Source: Glandiceps talaboti (Eukaryota > Hemichordata > Enteropneusta > Spengelidae). From it: DNA of 64,000 bases. The notes under the pieces were generated by a model. That model saw only the letters and a list, made by a program, of their open reading frames with translations. It had not been told where the DNA came from and made no database searches. Of this stretch, positions 11,747-25,124 are shown in pieces. Made by a program: the position numbers and the translations under genes. The DNA lies in the NCBI RefSeq assembly GCF_964340395.1, contig NC_135552.1, positions 11,291,194-11,355,193 on the forward strand, read 5' to 3'. The number at the start of each line of letters is the position of its first letter. The stretch's first letter is position 1.

Positions 11747-14323
11747 GGTGGTGGTGGTGGTGGTGGTGGTGGTTGTTGTTGTTGTTGTTGTTTACAAGAA
11801 TAAACATAAAAACACTCGGAAAGAGTAAACAATAAATCAATATGTTTTTACTTGTATACAGAGCAAACCAGAATTGGCCAAGACTCCATATATTATAGGT
11901 TTGACTGGGGGCATTGCAAGTGGAAAGTCTTCTATCTGCAAGAGATTGGAAAAGCTAGGTGCTTTTATTGTCAATTGTGATAAACTTGGACACAAAGCAT
12001 ATGAACCAGGAACAAATGCTTATAAAGAAGTCATACAAGAATTTGGTGAAGGTAAGGATAGGTGTGATGATTATGTCTCCATAATGTATAAATCCACGGT
12101 TTATCAGAAAAACAAAAGATTGCACACTTTGGCCACTAGAAGTGCTGTTCAAAATTTCCTATCCAGAAGTGAGCTTGAGAATAGCTCTGTCATCTTTTTC
12201 ACAGCATTTCCCATAAAAGTTATATCCTTCTTAGTCCAAATAGTTCCTTATTTTTTTTAGATTTTATTGGTGTAATTTGTAGGAGGTCACAACTGTCTTC
12301 TATATCCTTTTTTAAACAGTTTTAAATACTTATGTGATTGATTCCATGACAGTAGTTTTTGCAGTCACGTTCCCTAATGTTGGCTGTCGTCAGCAAAGCT
12401 TTAAAAATTGCAGGAAAAACTGAGTATTAACATATCTGTGACACAGTGTCTTTTTTGTCTGTATTATTTGTCAGAGTTGATTCTGCTATTAGTAATTTTT
12501 TTTCAGAATCGAGGGTTGTAAAACACAATCGTAAACCTTAATTTACCCATATTTTCATCATGTTTCCATTTCAAAATTCATGTAATTTTATAGATTTAGA
12601 TCAGATTTTGTCAGATTTTCTTTTTGCAGTTATTTTGGTTTTAGTCTTTTGAAAATCACTGATTTGAAGCCAATTTTTCAAAACTGAAAATAATTCCAAT
12701 TTATGCAAAGTTTCCTTGAAACTGTTACCAAGTCTCTTTGTATTCGTAGTGTTTGAAATGTGACATTTCTCAAAATATTGATATTTCAGACATCATAGCA
12801 GATAATGGTGAAATAAACAGGAGAGCATTAGGTCCCAAAGTGTTTGCAGACAAATCAAGGCTACAGAAACTAAACCAGATTGTATGGCCAGAGATTGCTA
12901 GACGTGCTAAAGAACAGATAGCTGATTGTGCCACTAAAGGTAATAGTGGATTATTGGGGGGGGGGGGGGGGGGGGGGGTCTTAGTGGTTCATTTATTCAC
13001 TACCTTACCTTTACTGTATGACTATAAGACTCCCAAGGAAGCTAGGATGGAAGTGTTATGTTTGAAATGGATCGAGGTATTGGTCAAAATGCAATGCACT
13101 TTGATAGTGTAAAGGTTTGCATGGCCTAGCTTAGAATCTAGGCAAATGGCAATTTTGAATTTCGATTTCCTCATTTGAATGAATTCCAGGCTATGTATGG
13201 TCCTAGTAATAATGATAATGTATGCACTTGCATTGCAATACATACATGCTAACCTTCAGTCTTAATTTATCCTAGTTGACTGCTTCCTGACATAGAATTA
13301 ATTCACGAAGAATGTGAGAAGATCTTTGTTAATGTTGACTTCGCTGAAGGTTATAGGTCTTTTTTTAAGGATACTTTGGATTCCCTCTACATTGTTTCTT
13401 GAGTCATTGACTGTGTGTGTTTCCTTCCAGGTATACAAGTATGTGTACTTGATGCAGCAGTCTTGATAGAAGCTGGCTGGATTGAGATGGTACATGAAGT
13501 ATGGGTATCTCTCATTCCAAAACAAGAGGTGAGGAAATGAAGTTATCCCTTAAAACACATAGATATATAATAACTCAATACCAAGCTGAATTTTTTTTTC
13601 AAAGTCACTAAGATTCATGGTTTCAAAATCCAAAACCATTTCCTAAAATAGCTCACACTATCAGAGATTGATTTGGAGAAGGAGTAGCAAACTGTTTTAA
13701 AAGAACTTGTACTTTCTTTTTGTACAATCATGTAGAGGTACATTAAATATTTCATTCAGAAAGAAGGGACAAGTGATATGCTCTAACTATCTTACTTCTA
13801 ACAAGCCTTAGTCAAAAATTGATCACAAATAATTTCCTACAAAGATAAATGGTTATATGAGTGACCCTTTTGCGAAATGGATGGATATTATGATAAAAAA
13901 AATTATAAGTAATTACTTCCAATACTTTGTTTGAGATGAATGGCAAAGTTTGAAGAGATGAAAATTGGTCCCCATGGCACATTCCACATGCTAAAGTACA
14001 TAATGAACAATAATTCTAAATTTGGAAATAAAAAAGACCCATTGACGTTTTTTCTCAACTGACTGTATTCACTTTTCACAGGCAATCAGACGAATCATAG
14101 ACAGAGATGGTCTGAGTGAAGAGAGGGCAGTAAATCGTATTGAATCTCAGCTAAGCAATCAAGAGAGAATAGACAATGCTAATGTAGTGTTTAGTACACT
14201 ATGGGATCCTGAAGTAACACAGTCTCAGGTATAGTTAGTTATTGATAAATCAAGATTACTATTTAATAGTTCCCAGATAGTTCCCAGGCTTATTCTAAAT
14301 GCAATTTTTGGTTCACAACTGGC

Positions 14324-14392
<69 letters not shown>

Positions 14393-14573
14393 CTGCATGC
14401 ATGTGTGTGTTGTGTGTATGTATGTATGTATGTATGTATGTATCTGTCTATCTGTATGTCTGTATGTATGTATGTATGTATGTATGTATGTCTGTATGTA
14501 TGTATGTATGTATGTATGTATGTATGTATGTATGTATGTATGTATGTATGTATGTATGTATGTATGTATATGC

Positions 14574-14615
<42 letters not shown>

Positions 14616-14937
14616 CTGTGTCTGTGTCTGTGTCTGTAGTTCAGTGCATGCTTTGACATTTCCCTATTACATGCCTAAGTATATCCAAACTTACACTTAC
14701 TGCTATGTATTGCAGGGTCATGTACACATCACTTTGTTTTGTGGATCGTCTAGTAAATCTGTGTCCAAATTACAGTTCGTTTGTTGTTAAATTCCACAAA
14801 ATACAAATTTACACAACATTAACAATTAATTTTCTTTGTTTATTCTGTAGGTTGAGGTGGCATGGGAACATCTTCAAGCACGGATACATCCTACAGAGAA
14901 TCCTGCTTCAAGTTCAGAGCCCGACTCCAAACTATGA
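8734..14937 (+). CDS. COASY: Bifunctional coenzyme A synthase (PPAT + dephospho-CoA kinase)
   Basis: Catalyses the last two steps of CoA synthesis: 4'-phosphopantetheine plus ATP to dephospho-CoA, then phosphorylation to CoA. Coding exons: 8734-9358, 10142-10362, 11049-11180, 11862-12051, 12790-12939, 13431-13528, 14082-14228, 14851-14937; all phases agree, giving 549 aa (human about 564). The N-terminal region (1 to about 170) starts with hydrophobic [15 protein letters not shown], like the vertebrate leader that places the enzyme at mitochondria. The PPAT domain begins at about 172 with [12 protein letters not shown], the nucleotidyltransferase TxGH-type motif, and closes with [16 protein letters not shown]. 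The DPCK domain carries a P-loop, [12 protein letters not shown], at about 339-350, then [12 protein letters not shown] and [14 protein letters not shown]. The start chosen is the first ATG after a strong acceptor (TTTCCTTTCAG) and matches vertebrate COASY; a longer upstream frame is intronic. Introns carry a tandem repeat, a MITE and microsatellites. Confidence 0.97.
9437..9919. repeat. Tandem repeat, 67-bp unit, 7 copies plus a partial
   Basis: Units start at 9437, 9504, 9571, 9638, 9705, 9772 and 9839, with a partial unit from 9906. Each begins TTTAAAGGAAAAGTCCAGTC or CTTAAAGGAAAAGTCCAGTC and ends TTGATTACTGCTATCAA. Copies are almost identical; variants include TTTA/CTTA at the unit start and single differences in the first and sixth units. 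It lies in the first coding intron of COASY, directly after exon 1. Confidence 0.95.
11456..11611. mobile_element. 156-bp MITE (CAGTGTTTTTGCTAAGG family) with 6-bp target duplication
   Basis: The left end CAGTGTTTTTGCTAAGG and the right end CCTTAGCAAAACACTG are inverted repeats. TCAAGC flanks both sides (11450-11455 and 11612-11617). The interior holds partially inverted GGTAAAAT/ATTTTACC and TTCCCA/TGGGAA blocks. Intronic in COASY. Related copies lie in SCAP introns at about 32216, 39386, 41545 and 47430. Confidence 0.85.
11710..11791. repeat. (GTT)n-(GTG)n-(GTT)n microsatellite
   Basis: An uninterrupted TGT/TTG trinucleotide tract with a central GTG block, about 80 bp, just upstream of the COASY exon that encodes the P-loop. 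Confidence 0.95.
12956..12978. repeat. Poly-G run of 23 bases
   Basis: A run of 23 guanines begins 17 bp after the donor site of the COASY exon ending at 12939. It is a candidate quadruplex-forming tract and a likely site of length error in sequencing. Confidence 0.95.
14328..14637. repeat. Compound (GT)n / (TGTA)n microsatellite
   Basis: (GT)n at about 14328-14390, then (TGTA)n with TCTG interruptions to about 14570, a second (GT)n block and a (TGTGTC)n tail. All open frames here (Cys-Val or His-Thr repeats) are artefacts of the repeat. It lies in the last COASY intron. Confidence 0.97.
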
Positions 14938-14962
14938 AATACAATGTACAATATTTTACCGA

Positions 14963-14968
14963 AATAAA
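14963..14968 (+). terminator. COASY polyadenylation signal AATAAA
   Basis: A canonical hexamer 26 bp after the COASY stop codon (14935-14937). A second AATAAA near 15631 could give a longer 3' UTR. Confidence 0.55.
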
Positions 14969-14999
14969 TTACTATAACAGTGTTGTCACTTTGTGACTG

Positions 15000-16430
15000 A
15001 TAGTTGATATTTACAAGATTTGATTTTGAATTCATCATTCCAACATTGTACCGAGAATGCATTTTGATATTACCTCATGGGGGCAGTATTGGTTGGTGCT
15101 GAAAAATTAGATTGATGTACTTTTTATCGGCAATTTTTGTACTTTTTAGAAAGCTTATTTCTGCTACAAGTATTACAGTTCTTTTTAGCATCCATGGGGA
15201 AAATTGACTCTTTTTGAGTCATCACTGCTTATAGGCATATAAGTTTCACGTATAGACTGTATGGTGTTTTACACAAATGACCTTTGGCCTCATCAAATTT
15301 GACACATTTGATAACGTACCAAGCAGTGGAACCCACTGATAGAAAATGAACAATTCACCCTGTGAACCGAGAAGACAAAAGTTCAGAAGGTTATGGATTA
15401 CAACAAAAAGGAAAAAAAAACATTGTTACATCACCTTAGTCAATTTCTCATTTTACTGAAATATTTAAATACTCATTTTGAATTCATGAATGTCAAATGT
15501 TCATAAACTGTAAGACACAAAACTGTATGTAGAGTTGTTGTGTGGGTTGATTTGGTGACTAATTTACAACAAAGTCAAATTCACTTAAAATAACTCATAA
15601 ACTGATGTAAATTGTTGATTATTAAAGTGCAATAAAAGAAGTTTGATATTTACTAGGTTACATGTATTTTGCACTATGTCATTGCTTCTTTGTAGACAAC
15701 TGTTTATTTGACTGATAGACTAATGTTTAAGGTATAGTTTCCCTATTGTACCTTCTTTCAGTAAAATGATAAGATTTCAAGAAAACTGATATCTCTTTCT
15801 TATCTTCTGTACTTATTGCCTCTACTATTTACATGCTGTAAAGAGATATACACTATATACAGAAAAGGAAACAGTTTTTAAAATGTATTGATAAATTAAA
15901 AAAAAAAGAAAGAAAAAACAAACATGTACTGTATCAATCAAAATTATCAAATGGTTGAGAGTTAATTCAGCAAATTATGTATAAACCATTGTATTATACA
16001 TCATCAATGAGAAACACATGAATTAAACACTTTCAGACCAAAGTATTCGTCAGCTTGGTAGATCCCTGGGTGTAGATCAAACGATTGTGTACAAGTTGAT
16101 CATAGCGCCCCCTAGAGGTCAACTATAACTATTCAATTTGTCATTCTGATGAGGACTGTGAGTCAGGACAGAGTTCAAAAGCTCAATATTCTTATCTGCA
16201 ATTTATAAAAAAAAAACACTTTCTTTTACCCTATAAGGTATAAAAGTATAACTTTCCTAATACAGGATTTGTTAATGTTTGATGTTTACACTTTACCAGT
16301 ACCTTCGAAGTACGACAATCTCAGGAGCTTTATTTAAAATTTAAAAAAATCATTTGTCATTTCTATATTTGATTATGTTATTATCATATTTTAAGTTTTG
16401 TACAATTCTTTTCAAACATCCCATACCGTA
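15000..16430. other. Intergenic DNA between COASY and SCAP
   Basis: AT-rich, with A-runs near 15400 and 15900. No coding exon, RNA gene or bounded transposon was recognised. The 5' part may be COASY 3' UTR. Confidence 0.4.
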
Positions 16431-16627
16431 TAAAGGAGTCATTACTTCCAACATATTCGCGAGTCTGGGAAACCAAGACTAAGTTCCCTGCCCTGTTATC
16501 ACGATGGCATTGCACCCTGGGTAATAATAGCAAAATGGCGGACTTCACAGGGATACGCATGGATCTCGTTTGTCAGGACGAAAAAAATAATTGACCTGAA
16601 AATATGAAACACGAAGACTTCAATATG
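16430..16627 (+). promoter_or_regulatory. Likely SCAP promoter and noncoding first exon
   Basis: A locally CG-richer stretch contains AAAATGGCGG near 16531, a match to the YY1-type element common at animal transcription starts. It is followed by ...CTTCAATATG then a good donor (GTAGGT) near 16628. The first SCAP coding exon starts at a splice acceptor (25073), which requires an upstream noncoding exon; this is the best candidate, implying a first intron of about 8.4 kb. Inference from motif and splice-site position only. Confidence 0.4.
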
Positions 16628-19600
16628 GTAGGTAGTATTATATAGCAATCTTGTGTGATATTATTGTGGGTGTTTATGCCGTCCACAGGTTAGTGTAGCT
16701 GTTTAACGCAACGTGATCAATATTGAGATGGAACTAATGACTTTTCTGGCATTCCTGTAGCACGGTAAATCATTACCATGTCTGTCAGTTGTAAGGTAAT
16801 ATTGTGACACATGTATCTGATGAAAGATATCCTGGAACTCAAGTATCAGTTTGTAGACTTGCGATACGGTTTAAATTTGTGTAAACTTCCCATATTCCCT
16901 GGTGGGGAAAAGTAAGATAAAATTGCGAAGGTACTATTTATCTGCCAGCAGTTATTACTACTAGGAACTGCCCATTATTCTATTAGGCATTGTCAATAAT
17001 TCGAGAAGTGACCTATGAACATTTCACTTCTATTAATGATTGTCCCGACCATGCATGCCCTCGTGGAAAGTTGTAAAGATCACCCATGGAATGATTAAAA
17101 GCTGAAGTTATCACTCACTCAACAGATACAGTATACATAGATGAACTAGTAAAAACTAAAAGTATTCAATGGTAGGAATATCCTGGTGGTATGTGTCTGG
17201 CCATCTGTTACTTTTAAAGTAATGTCAGAGGGCCATGGTTGCTTTCGTCAATCCGTGTTTTTTGCCATCTCGACAAAACACTGAGATGTATAATACTCAT
17301 ACTGTACACAGTAGCCATGCATGTAAATATTTTGATAGATACCATTAACTTGAAATGTAAAATGACACCGTTGGTCAGGTGAGCAATGACGGAATGTTTA
17401 TGTTTTTTGTTTTGGACGGTATCACTGTTATATGTAAAAGAGCCGGTAGTGATGACTCATCCGATCTGATCTCACCACCAGTGACTTCATAGTTTGAGGG
17501 TATAAATATAACTCCAAATAATCAAAGTACAATTGTGTAATGACGTCAATGGTTACACTCAATTGAAACACAAAATGTTCTTTCTTTGTACTTTCACTAG
17601 TAGACAATGCAAATGAACATAAATTATGTAGCAATGTTCACCTCAAACTTACAACTTTACTAGCAAAGGAGTGTAGATAGAAGAAGTGATGGCAGAATGA
17701 GCCTGTAGGTTTTTTTAACAAGAATTCACACTTCAACCATTTTGCCTTGTCATTTGATAATATTTACCAGGTAGGTATGTGTACATGTATCAAGCCTAAA
17801 CTTGTTCATATCTTAAAATAAGAAACAACTTTCAAGGTAAACTAGGAAAGAAAGTTCTATTACTTTGACATTTCCTTCTGTGTTTTTTTCCTTGTGTACC
17901 ATGAAACAAGTTGCTATATAACTTGAGATCGCGACATTTTCCACATACAAAGATGTATGAAAATGTTTTAATGTCGTTTTTGTGTAGAGAACAGTCAGCT
18001 ATGTTATATAAAAATACATGTAATCATGTTGATTGAGTAATAGGTGCATGAAAGTAAAACCCTTCATCAGATCTTTTCAATCAGGAACTATCATTTTCTG
18101 ACCAATATCAGGAAGAGAAACTAACATGCATGTAAGTAAATTTTTAAGATTTTAGAAATCAAAAGTTTTGAAATTAAAGTATGAAACTTAGGATTTTGAT
18201 TACTGGTAAAAATGATACTGATAAACTACTCAAATAGAATATTGCCCTGGATTCATGTTGTACAGTAAGTTAGTACATGTACATGTAGGTTTGTTATGAT
18301 TGTACATGTTGTGTTTTTGTACAAATATGTACAGATACTTGAAGATATTGTTCCCAATATTTTTCTTTGTTCATCCAAGGAAAATACAAGTGACCGTAGA
18401 GACCTTGTCACTACGAGTCGATAGGAGAGTTGTGGAAGACCCTTAGGTCACAAGAATTTTCTGGTTGAATGAAGAAAGATATTAGGGAATGATATAGTTA
18501 TAACTCTTCAAGCAAGGATAATTTATTTTTAAAAATTGAAACAATAATGATGATTTGGAATGTTTTGACTCGTATTTTGAGCACCGCGAAACCAGTGATG
18601 TAGACACGGGTTGTCCTGATGTAGAATATGAGAATGACCAAGGTATATAATATTTACTGTTCAATAACTATGTGTATGGTATAATGTGACTTGTAGTGTA
18701 CCATGTAGTCAGTGATACCAACCTCTTCATATTAAAGCAGTATTACTAAGAGCTAGAAGTGCACTGTAATTTAGACACATTCTCAGTCACTGGCTTCACC
18801 AAGCTCTTTCAAATTGAGGATATGTACTTAGTCTAATGTAATCATGGATGGTATATCATAATAGTAGATTACACATAAGTGTACAGCTAGCTATCAAATT
18901 AGTCCAAATTAAAAATAATGACAGGTGTATGAAGGCAGTAATGAGAGTGAGTCTTCCCCAGTCCATTAGTCTGGAGGCCAGTTACTGAGAGCAAGTCTTA
19001 CTGAGTACATTAGTCTGGATGCAATGTGGTGAGTAGAGGTGTAAATTGTAACAGTATCATATAGGGACTATATTGTTTAAAATCACAAAATTATGCCATA
19101 ATTAAATTGACACAGGTTTGAAATGAATCTAAGGTACAATATACATTGGTAGGCGTATTTGTTTACTCTTGTTTTGCTAGGTACTGGGTACATTAATGTT
19201 ATATTACTTGGTGTAGGTAACTTGTAGAGTGATTATTTATACATATGACCACTATGTGAACCCAAACCGCACACTTCTGTAATTTAAGAGTTGTCCTTGG
19301 TATAAACAAGTTGGCATTTTATATGAACCCTTTCTGACTTACAATCTACTAAGGAATTGTCTCAATCATTGTTGTTATGTGTTACACTGTTAGCATTTGC
19401 CAATTAATCTCAACAAAGATAAAAGAAAAATTTCACTTTGCCTTCAACATATTTCAATCAAGGGCATGTATAGATGAATGTGCAACTGGTAAATTCTAGC
19501 TATATATTCCTAGCTCTAGACACACCCACCAAACACGCCCACTTCAATAGCATTATAAAATGAGGAAAATATACATTTTTGTGTGATAAAGCAGACGTTA

Positions 19601-22600
19601 ATTTTATGTCAGTACTCCAAATTCAGTCACAAATTTTGATAATAATTTTACTTGGGAGAATATAAGAGTGTCTAAAATGAATTTGATGATATTTTTTGGA
19701 AACGTGATTTAATAGTATACCAGAATGGAAATATGTAAATTTCTGTTGTAGAAATGTCATAATTTCTCATTCTTTTATTAAAGTTATGTATTTAATTCAA
19801 ACAAAAGTGATGATTCAGATATTCATTTGTATGACCTAATTATGTGCCTATTATTATTATTAATATAAATTCATGTATGTAGCATTCTGTACATAATTTA
19901 GATATTCATCATAATTGACCACAATACCTGCACTGTAACATGCAAACAGTGAATGAATGACTTACATAATCTCTATGAGTATACAGAAAACTAAAGATAT
20001 CATAACAAGGATGATGTTATAAGTATAAAAGTTTATATTGTATACTGAGTTCAGAGTGAAGGGCCATGTGCTGACTGTTTTATACCATTCATGTACAATA
20101 CACTAGTACCTGTTAGTCTAGAGCTACCCATGGTATTGAGTCATTTTGAGATTCAGTGTCACGGAAACTGAAGGAGCGGTCATCAGATTCGATACCATAT
20201 ATAACATTAGACTAACTACAAACAAAACTAGACTTGGTCTTCAGTATACTTTTACTTCGAAAGGTTTACTTACTGATGTGATTTTCAGGATGCAGACTGT
20301 TCTAGAATCCTGCTCTGCTTAAACTTTGCTTTTTCGTTTAATTTAATGTCTTAATTCTTCCAGAAATTAGTCACACAACATATTTCCATAAATCTGATAA
20401 AACTGTAGCAAACCACAAAGGTTGTGTTATACACTAAAGTCTATTACTACATATATTTGTATTGTCACTCATAAATCCTCTTTCTCCCAACTTGTACTTA
20501 GTTGTGCGCAAACAAATATTCCTTAGGGAGAAAGAGAATATTCATGTGTTTGAAGATGTTTTGTAGATATATGTGTATCTGTGTACACTACATGTTGTGC
20601 ATTGGGACTATAAAGTATTAATATTCATGACACAAATGTAAACAACCTGTATGTTATGACAGCTTTGGTGGTGACTATTTAAGAGGGAACTGGGCTTTGT
20701 AAAAATGATTTTACTCAACAGTGTTGTAAAGTTTGACAGGTATAGCAATAACAATTTGTAACATTGTAATCACTCAATAGTCAGTGAAAGTACAGGCATA
20801 TAAGTCTAAAAACGTATTTATAGTAATTTTGTATGTTTGACAATAAATGTTTTATGTACTTTGTTTTATCAATATTTACAGAATTATAATTTATGTAATG
20901 ATTGATGATTATATGTGGGAGGTCAAAAAATATCACATAAGTTTGGTAAATGTTGACAATTTATTGCTATGTCTTTTGTTGTTATAGTGGAACTTGCCAT
21001 AATGTTCAGACTGTTAGATATGATGGTGACGTAGTCGACTGTGGATCACAGTCGTCCTGTTGTTCAGCTCTATCAGGCTTCTAAAACATAGCTGATAGTG
21101 TGGCCTGAATGTTGTATCTGCAAACATCAGTAATCTAGAAAAAAAACTGACAAATAACATGAATATGTATGAATGAATTATGAGAGTACATACAAGATTA
21201 TTCAATTTATTGATAATGTTTAGTAAATGTTGGTGTAAATTCCTACTAGTTCACACTCTAACCAGGAATCCCTTCAATCATCTTCATCACTATTGTGTTT
21301 GTAAGTTATTGTAGAAATACTAAGCTGCTGCTCCTGTCATATAGCACAGATTCAAAGTACCATTCCTCCAGTCCACATCAGAGTCTTTCACAAAAAATAG
21401 CAGTATTTCATATCTATTACAACCCAAACTATGATTAAAAGATGTCACTATTGTAATGGTAAACTAGTAAGGACAGAATTTTATTTGAAACGTGTTCTTC
21501 CATTTGTCATTTCTTTAATCGTGCAGCACTCAACATATATAAATGAAACCTCAATTCTGAATTAACTACATCAATCACAGGATTTATAGGGGTCAAAATT
21601 GACGTGTGGAGTGAAAGGTTGTCATTAGTCAAATTGTCATCCAGAATTCACTGCATGTACACGTACATGTACTACATGTGTTGTAGTATGAAGAACCACT
21701 TTGTGTCTAGAATTCATATTGTCAGTGATTAGAAAGACCTAACAGTGATACAGTGTATGTCTAAGTCTGGGACCGTACTCCAATTCAAGACACGATAGTC
21801 CTTTCCGTGGAGTTTTCGACTACAAGGAGAGGTTGGCCACCAAAGCTATTGTATGTCTGTGTCTGGCTGGATAGATGGATGGATGGATGTACATGTTGTA
21901 TGTATACATGTAAATTGAAAGTGTGTAATGTATGTACACAATGAAGACTATAGGTTCCAATGACCAAATCAGTAATCATTTGACTGACTATCACTACTTA
22001 GCTAGTACAAGACGAAACAAGACAGTCTGCAACGCTTCATGTGGATACATGATTCTATCCATCCTTTATCTGTGTTAAACTTACAGTTTCCTATTTTGAA
22101 TGTGTCTTTTATCTTTATGGCAGCCGAGAATCCAGACAAATGGGGATTTTGAATATTGATGGGGAAATAACGAATTCAAAACCCACATTCACATGGAATC
22201 TTCCAGGCTATCTATATGGATACTGGCTGTTGACAACATATGTTGTCTAGATGAAGTACAAGTACACTAACAATAGAGTCAAGCAGCTGGAGTCAAAGTA
22301 TTCTACCCTTGTTTCAATGCACATTGTGTGCAACCCAGCCCTGGATAAACGAATACTTATTAGATCTACATTAACTATATTTTCTTTATTTAAGGAATAA
22401 TGGAGTGTACAACAAAGTGTATTTGTACAAGTATCCAGAATGAGATAATTGTGTTTCTGCACATGATTTCTTTTCATTTTGTGTGTTTGTTGTTAGTGAT
22501 TAATGTCTTCAAGTCCTGCCTTGTTTCTATTCCTATATGAATAGGTTCATAGAAATGTCAGTGTGTATGTTGACATATTGCCTCACTGACCTAGTGGACT

Positions 22601-25073
22601 ATATTCCATCTCTTATTAATTAGATGGCTTTCTCAGTTTCTGGCTGATGCAATAGTACGGGACAATCACAGCCATGTGGTTAGAGCATGCATTTTGCAGA
22701 TTAGATAGTTCATGCTATTAGCTAGTCATCAGACACAGTATACGTTCATTGTAATTTAAGAATATGCGAATATGTTAGAACATTTGCCCGGATGAAGGTA
22801 TAGTTATTGTAGTAGAGTACATGTTCATCTCACTGTCATAATGTAAAGTTAATGTTACTGCACATACTTTTTTTGTCCTGTTTCTGATACATTTATCTGA
22901 TCCCATTCTTGGACTCATGAGGTCAGTTATGTACATTTGCTATATTTATACAAAGGTAGCATTATGTGATTAGTAGATAATCGATGTTGTAGTGCAAGTT
23001 AAGGTAAAGACAAATCGGTCTGTGGTTTATGCAAAGCCTTGTTTTATTAATGTGCAGTTGGACAATAAAAAGATTTTTGATTGATAGGTTCCCAGCAACA
23101 CTGTAGGTCCAGCTGTACTATAGTATAGAATGCATTCATGATTCTCTTCTGTGACACAGTACGAACAGACGAAATCTAAAGTGTGTTTTGCATCATGGCG
23201 ATGGGTTGTAGGCTTAGTTAGGGCTAGCTTAGTGTTAGTGTAGAGGCTTTGAATCCTGATCCAGAAGAAAACAGATAAAAGATCTAAATGAAAAAAGAAA
23301 AAAAATATCAAAGTCACAGATAGCCTCTAGACTAGTGTAGCCTGTATTCTGTTGTTTCACAGCAGGAACAAAGTCTAAAGTGTGTTCCAATCAGTGTACC
23401 CTCTAAGCTAATTTGATGTGCCACTGGCACACACAATTTCTAGTGATACACCAAAATTAATCTCTTACTATGTGGTGACTCACAAGAAATGCCAGTTTTT
23501 CTCATTTTGATTCGCAACAAAATTTGTCTATCATTAGAGGGCACACTGGTTCCAACATAGCATGGTGATGGGTCCTAGAATCCATTCTGTTCTGTTTGAC
23601 AGTATGACAAGACTACCCTGTAGTATGTTGCAGTACAGCATGTGTGTGCTGTGTGACCTTATAAGTCTGACTGGCAGTTTCATTTTAATCCTATTTCATA
23701 AGAACAGGACAGAAACAATCATCAACGATAATCAGATTGGGTTGTATCATTGCAATCATTGGGGCAAGGTCGAACATTCTGTGTACCTGCATACAAGATT
23801 CTTGTAATCCAATCTGGGAGGTAGGGTTTCATTAGACCACCACTTACATGTAATGCTCCTCTGTTACTATACTATCACCAACTGGTTTACTCTCCCATTC
23901 GTTGACTACATTGTACTCTCAGTGTAAAAACGTGTGTTGAAAGCGGTGGACAAAATCAAATCAGGGTACGCATTTGGTACAGTTATTAGGCTGGATGCCA
24001 ATGTGGCCCCTAACTATTACCACTGTCAGTGGAGGTGTATAAGAACTAGACTATACAGTTATTGGTATTCAGAATGCATAGAGGCAATTCCTAAATCGAT
24101 TCTAGGCTTGTTGTCACACTCACAGGTATACTAGTGTTTGCACACATATACTAGTGTTTGTGTTGGTTACTTTTGTTTGTCAGTCACTGTAATGATTTAT
24201 AACGATATTCTATTTCTGGGGAATTTTTGCCATTAATTATTAATGATTAACTGCATTGTGAAGTATGGTAATTTTAATGACAATGGGGATGGTAAGATTC
24301 AGTAATAATTTTTTCATTGTATAGAGAACTCCATGGTGATATGGCTTTTTAAATTTGAGAGAGATTACATCATGTAAAATCAAATATGCTGGTTTTGTGA
24401 CCATACTATGAATGTACTTCATGTAGTCACCAATCTGTCTGTCAAAGTTCTTGTAATATTTTAAAATAATATATCTTTACAGAGAATCAGATTTACATAT
24501 ATTACATGTAACATTAAAAATGTGTGTACCATATATTGTATCAACTAAAATGTGAATTTCTAGTGGTATGGTTGTAAAAAAAATCTGTACTTCTAATATT
24601 TGGACGATTTCATGGACTGCTTGTGGGTAGGTGGTATATTATGTAGGACATGTCATGACACACTGTCAACCAGCACTCAAAAAGCAGACCAATGTGGGTA
24701 GAACAACAATATGTCATGTAGTCCGACTGGCAGCGAGAGAAAATCATAGTTATCATATAGGTTCAGTGAACAAATCTTGTAAAAATACCTTTTACGTACA
24801 TTTGTATGGATATTACATAGGATTTTACAACAGTTTCATTTTCAATTGTCTTTACTTTTTGTGTAATTATTATTATTGTTCCAGGTTTCAGATAATGGAG
24901 GAAAAATCTGAATAAATTTAAATATTTTTTTGAGGTTTGGGTAAAATACAATGTTTCAGATAATGCAAACTTGAAAATTGCAAGTAAATTTTTCAAGTTT
25001 GGGTGAAATATTTTATGCTAATGTACCGCTAATGTTCTTCAATTAAAAAAATGAATTTCTGTTTATTTTTCAG
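16628..25073 (+). other. Presumed first intron of SCAP
   Basis: No coding exon was found in 8.4 kb on either strand. It contains an 8-bp-duplication MITE (23392-23548), a dispersed repeat near 21768-21846 that recurs at 34564-34640, and repeated 'tagtctggatgcaatgtgg'-like segments near 18960-19030. The short open frames are not supported by splice context or similarity. Confidence 0.4.
23392..23548. mobile_element. 157-bp MITE with 8-bp target duplication
   Basis: The ends are inverted repeats: CAGTGTACCCTCTAA at 23392 and TTAGAGGGCACACTG ending at 23548 (one mismatch). Flanking octamers are GTTCCAAT (23384-23391) and GTTCCAAC (23549-23556), an 8-bp target duplication with one substitution. 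This is the classic hAT size. The insertion is in one of two diverged copies of a local duplication; the other copy, at about 23150-23215, lacks it. Confidence 0.82.
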
Positions 25074-25124
25074 ATTACTATAAGCTAACACAGAAGTATT
25101 AATTAAGAAGATATTACATCTGAA

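Noticed and set aside
14299-14790. Cys-Val and Tyr-Met-Val open frames of 100-163 codons (also at 31426-31822, 35683-36040, 41084-41455, 45141-45523)
   Set aside because: They are translations of (GT)n, (TGTA)n and (CA)n microsatellites inside introns of COASY or SCAP, open in several frames on both strands.
23027-24134. Frames of 66-96 codons near the MITE in SCAP intron 1
   Set aside because: No similarity, no suitable splice sites; the region is duplicated noncoding sequence.
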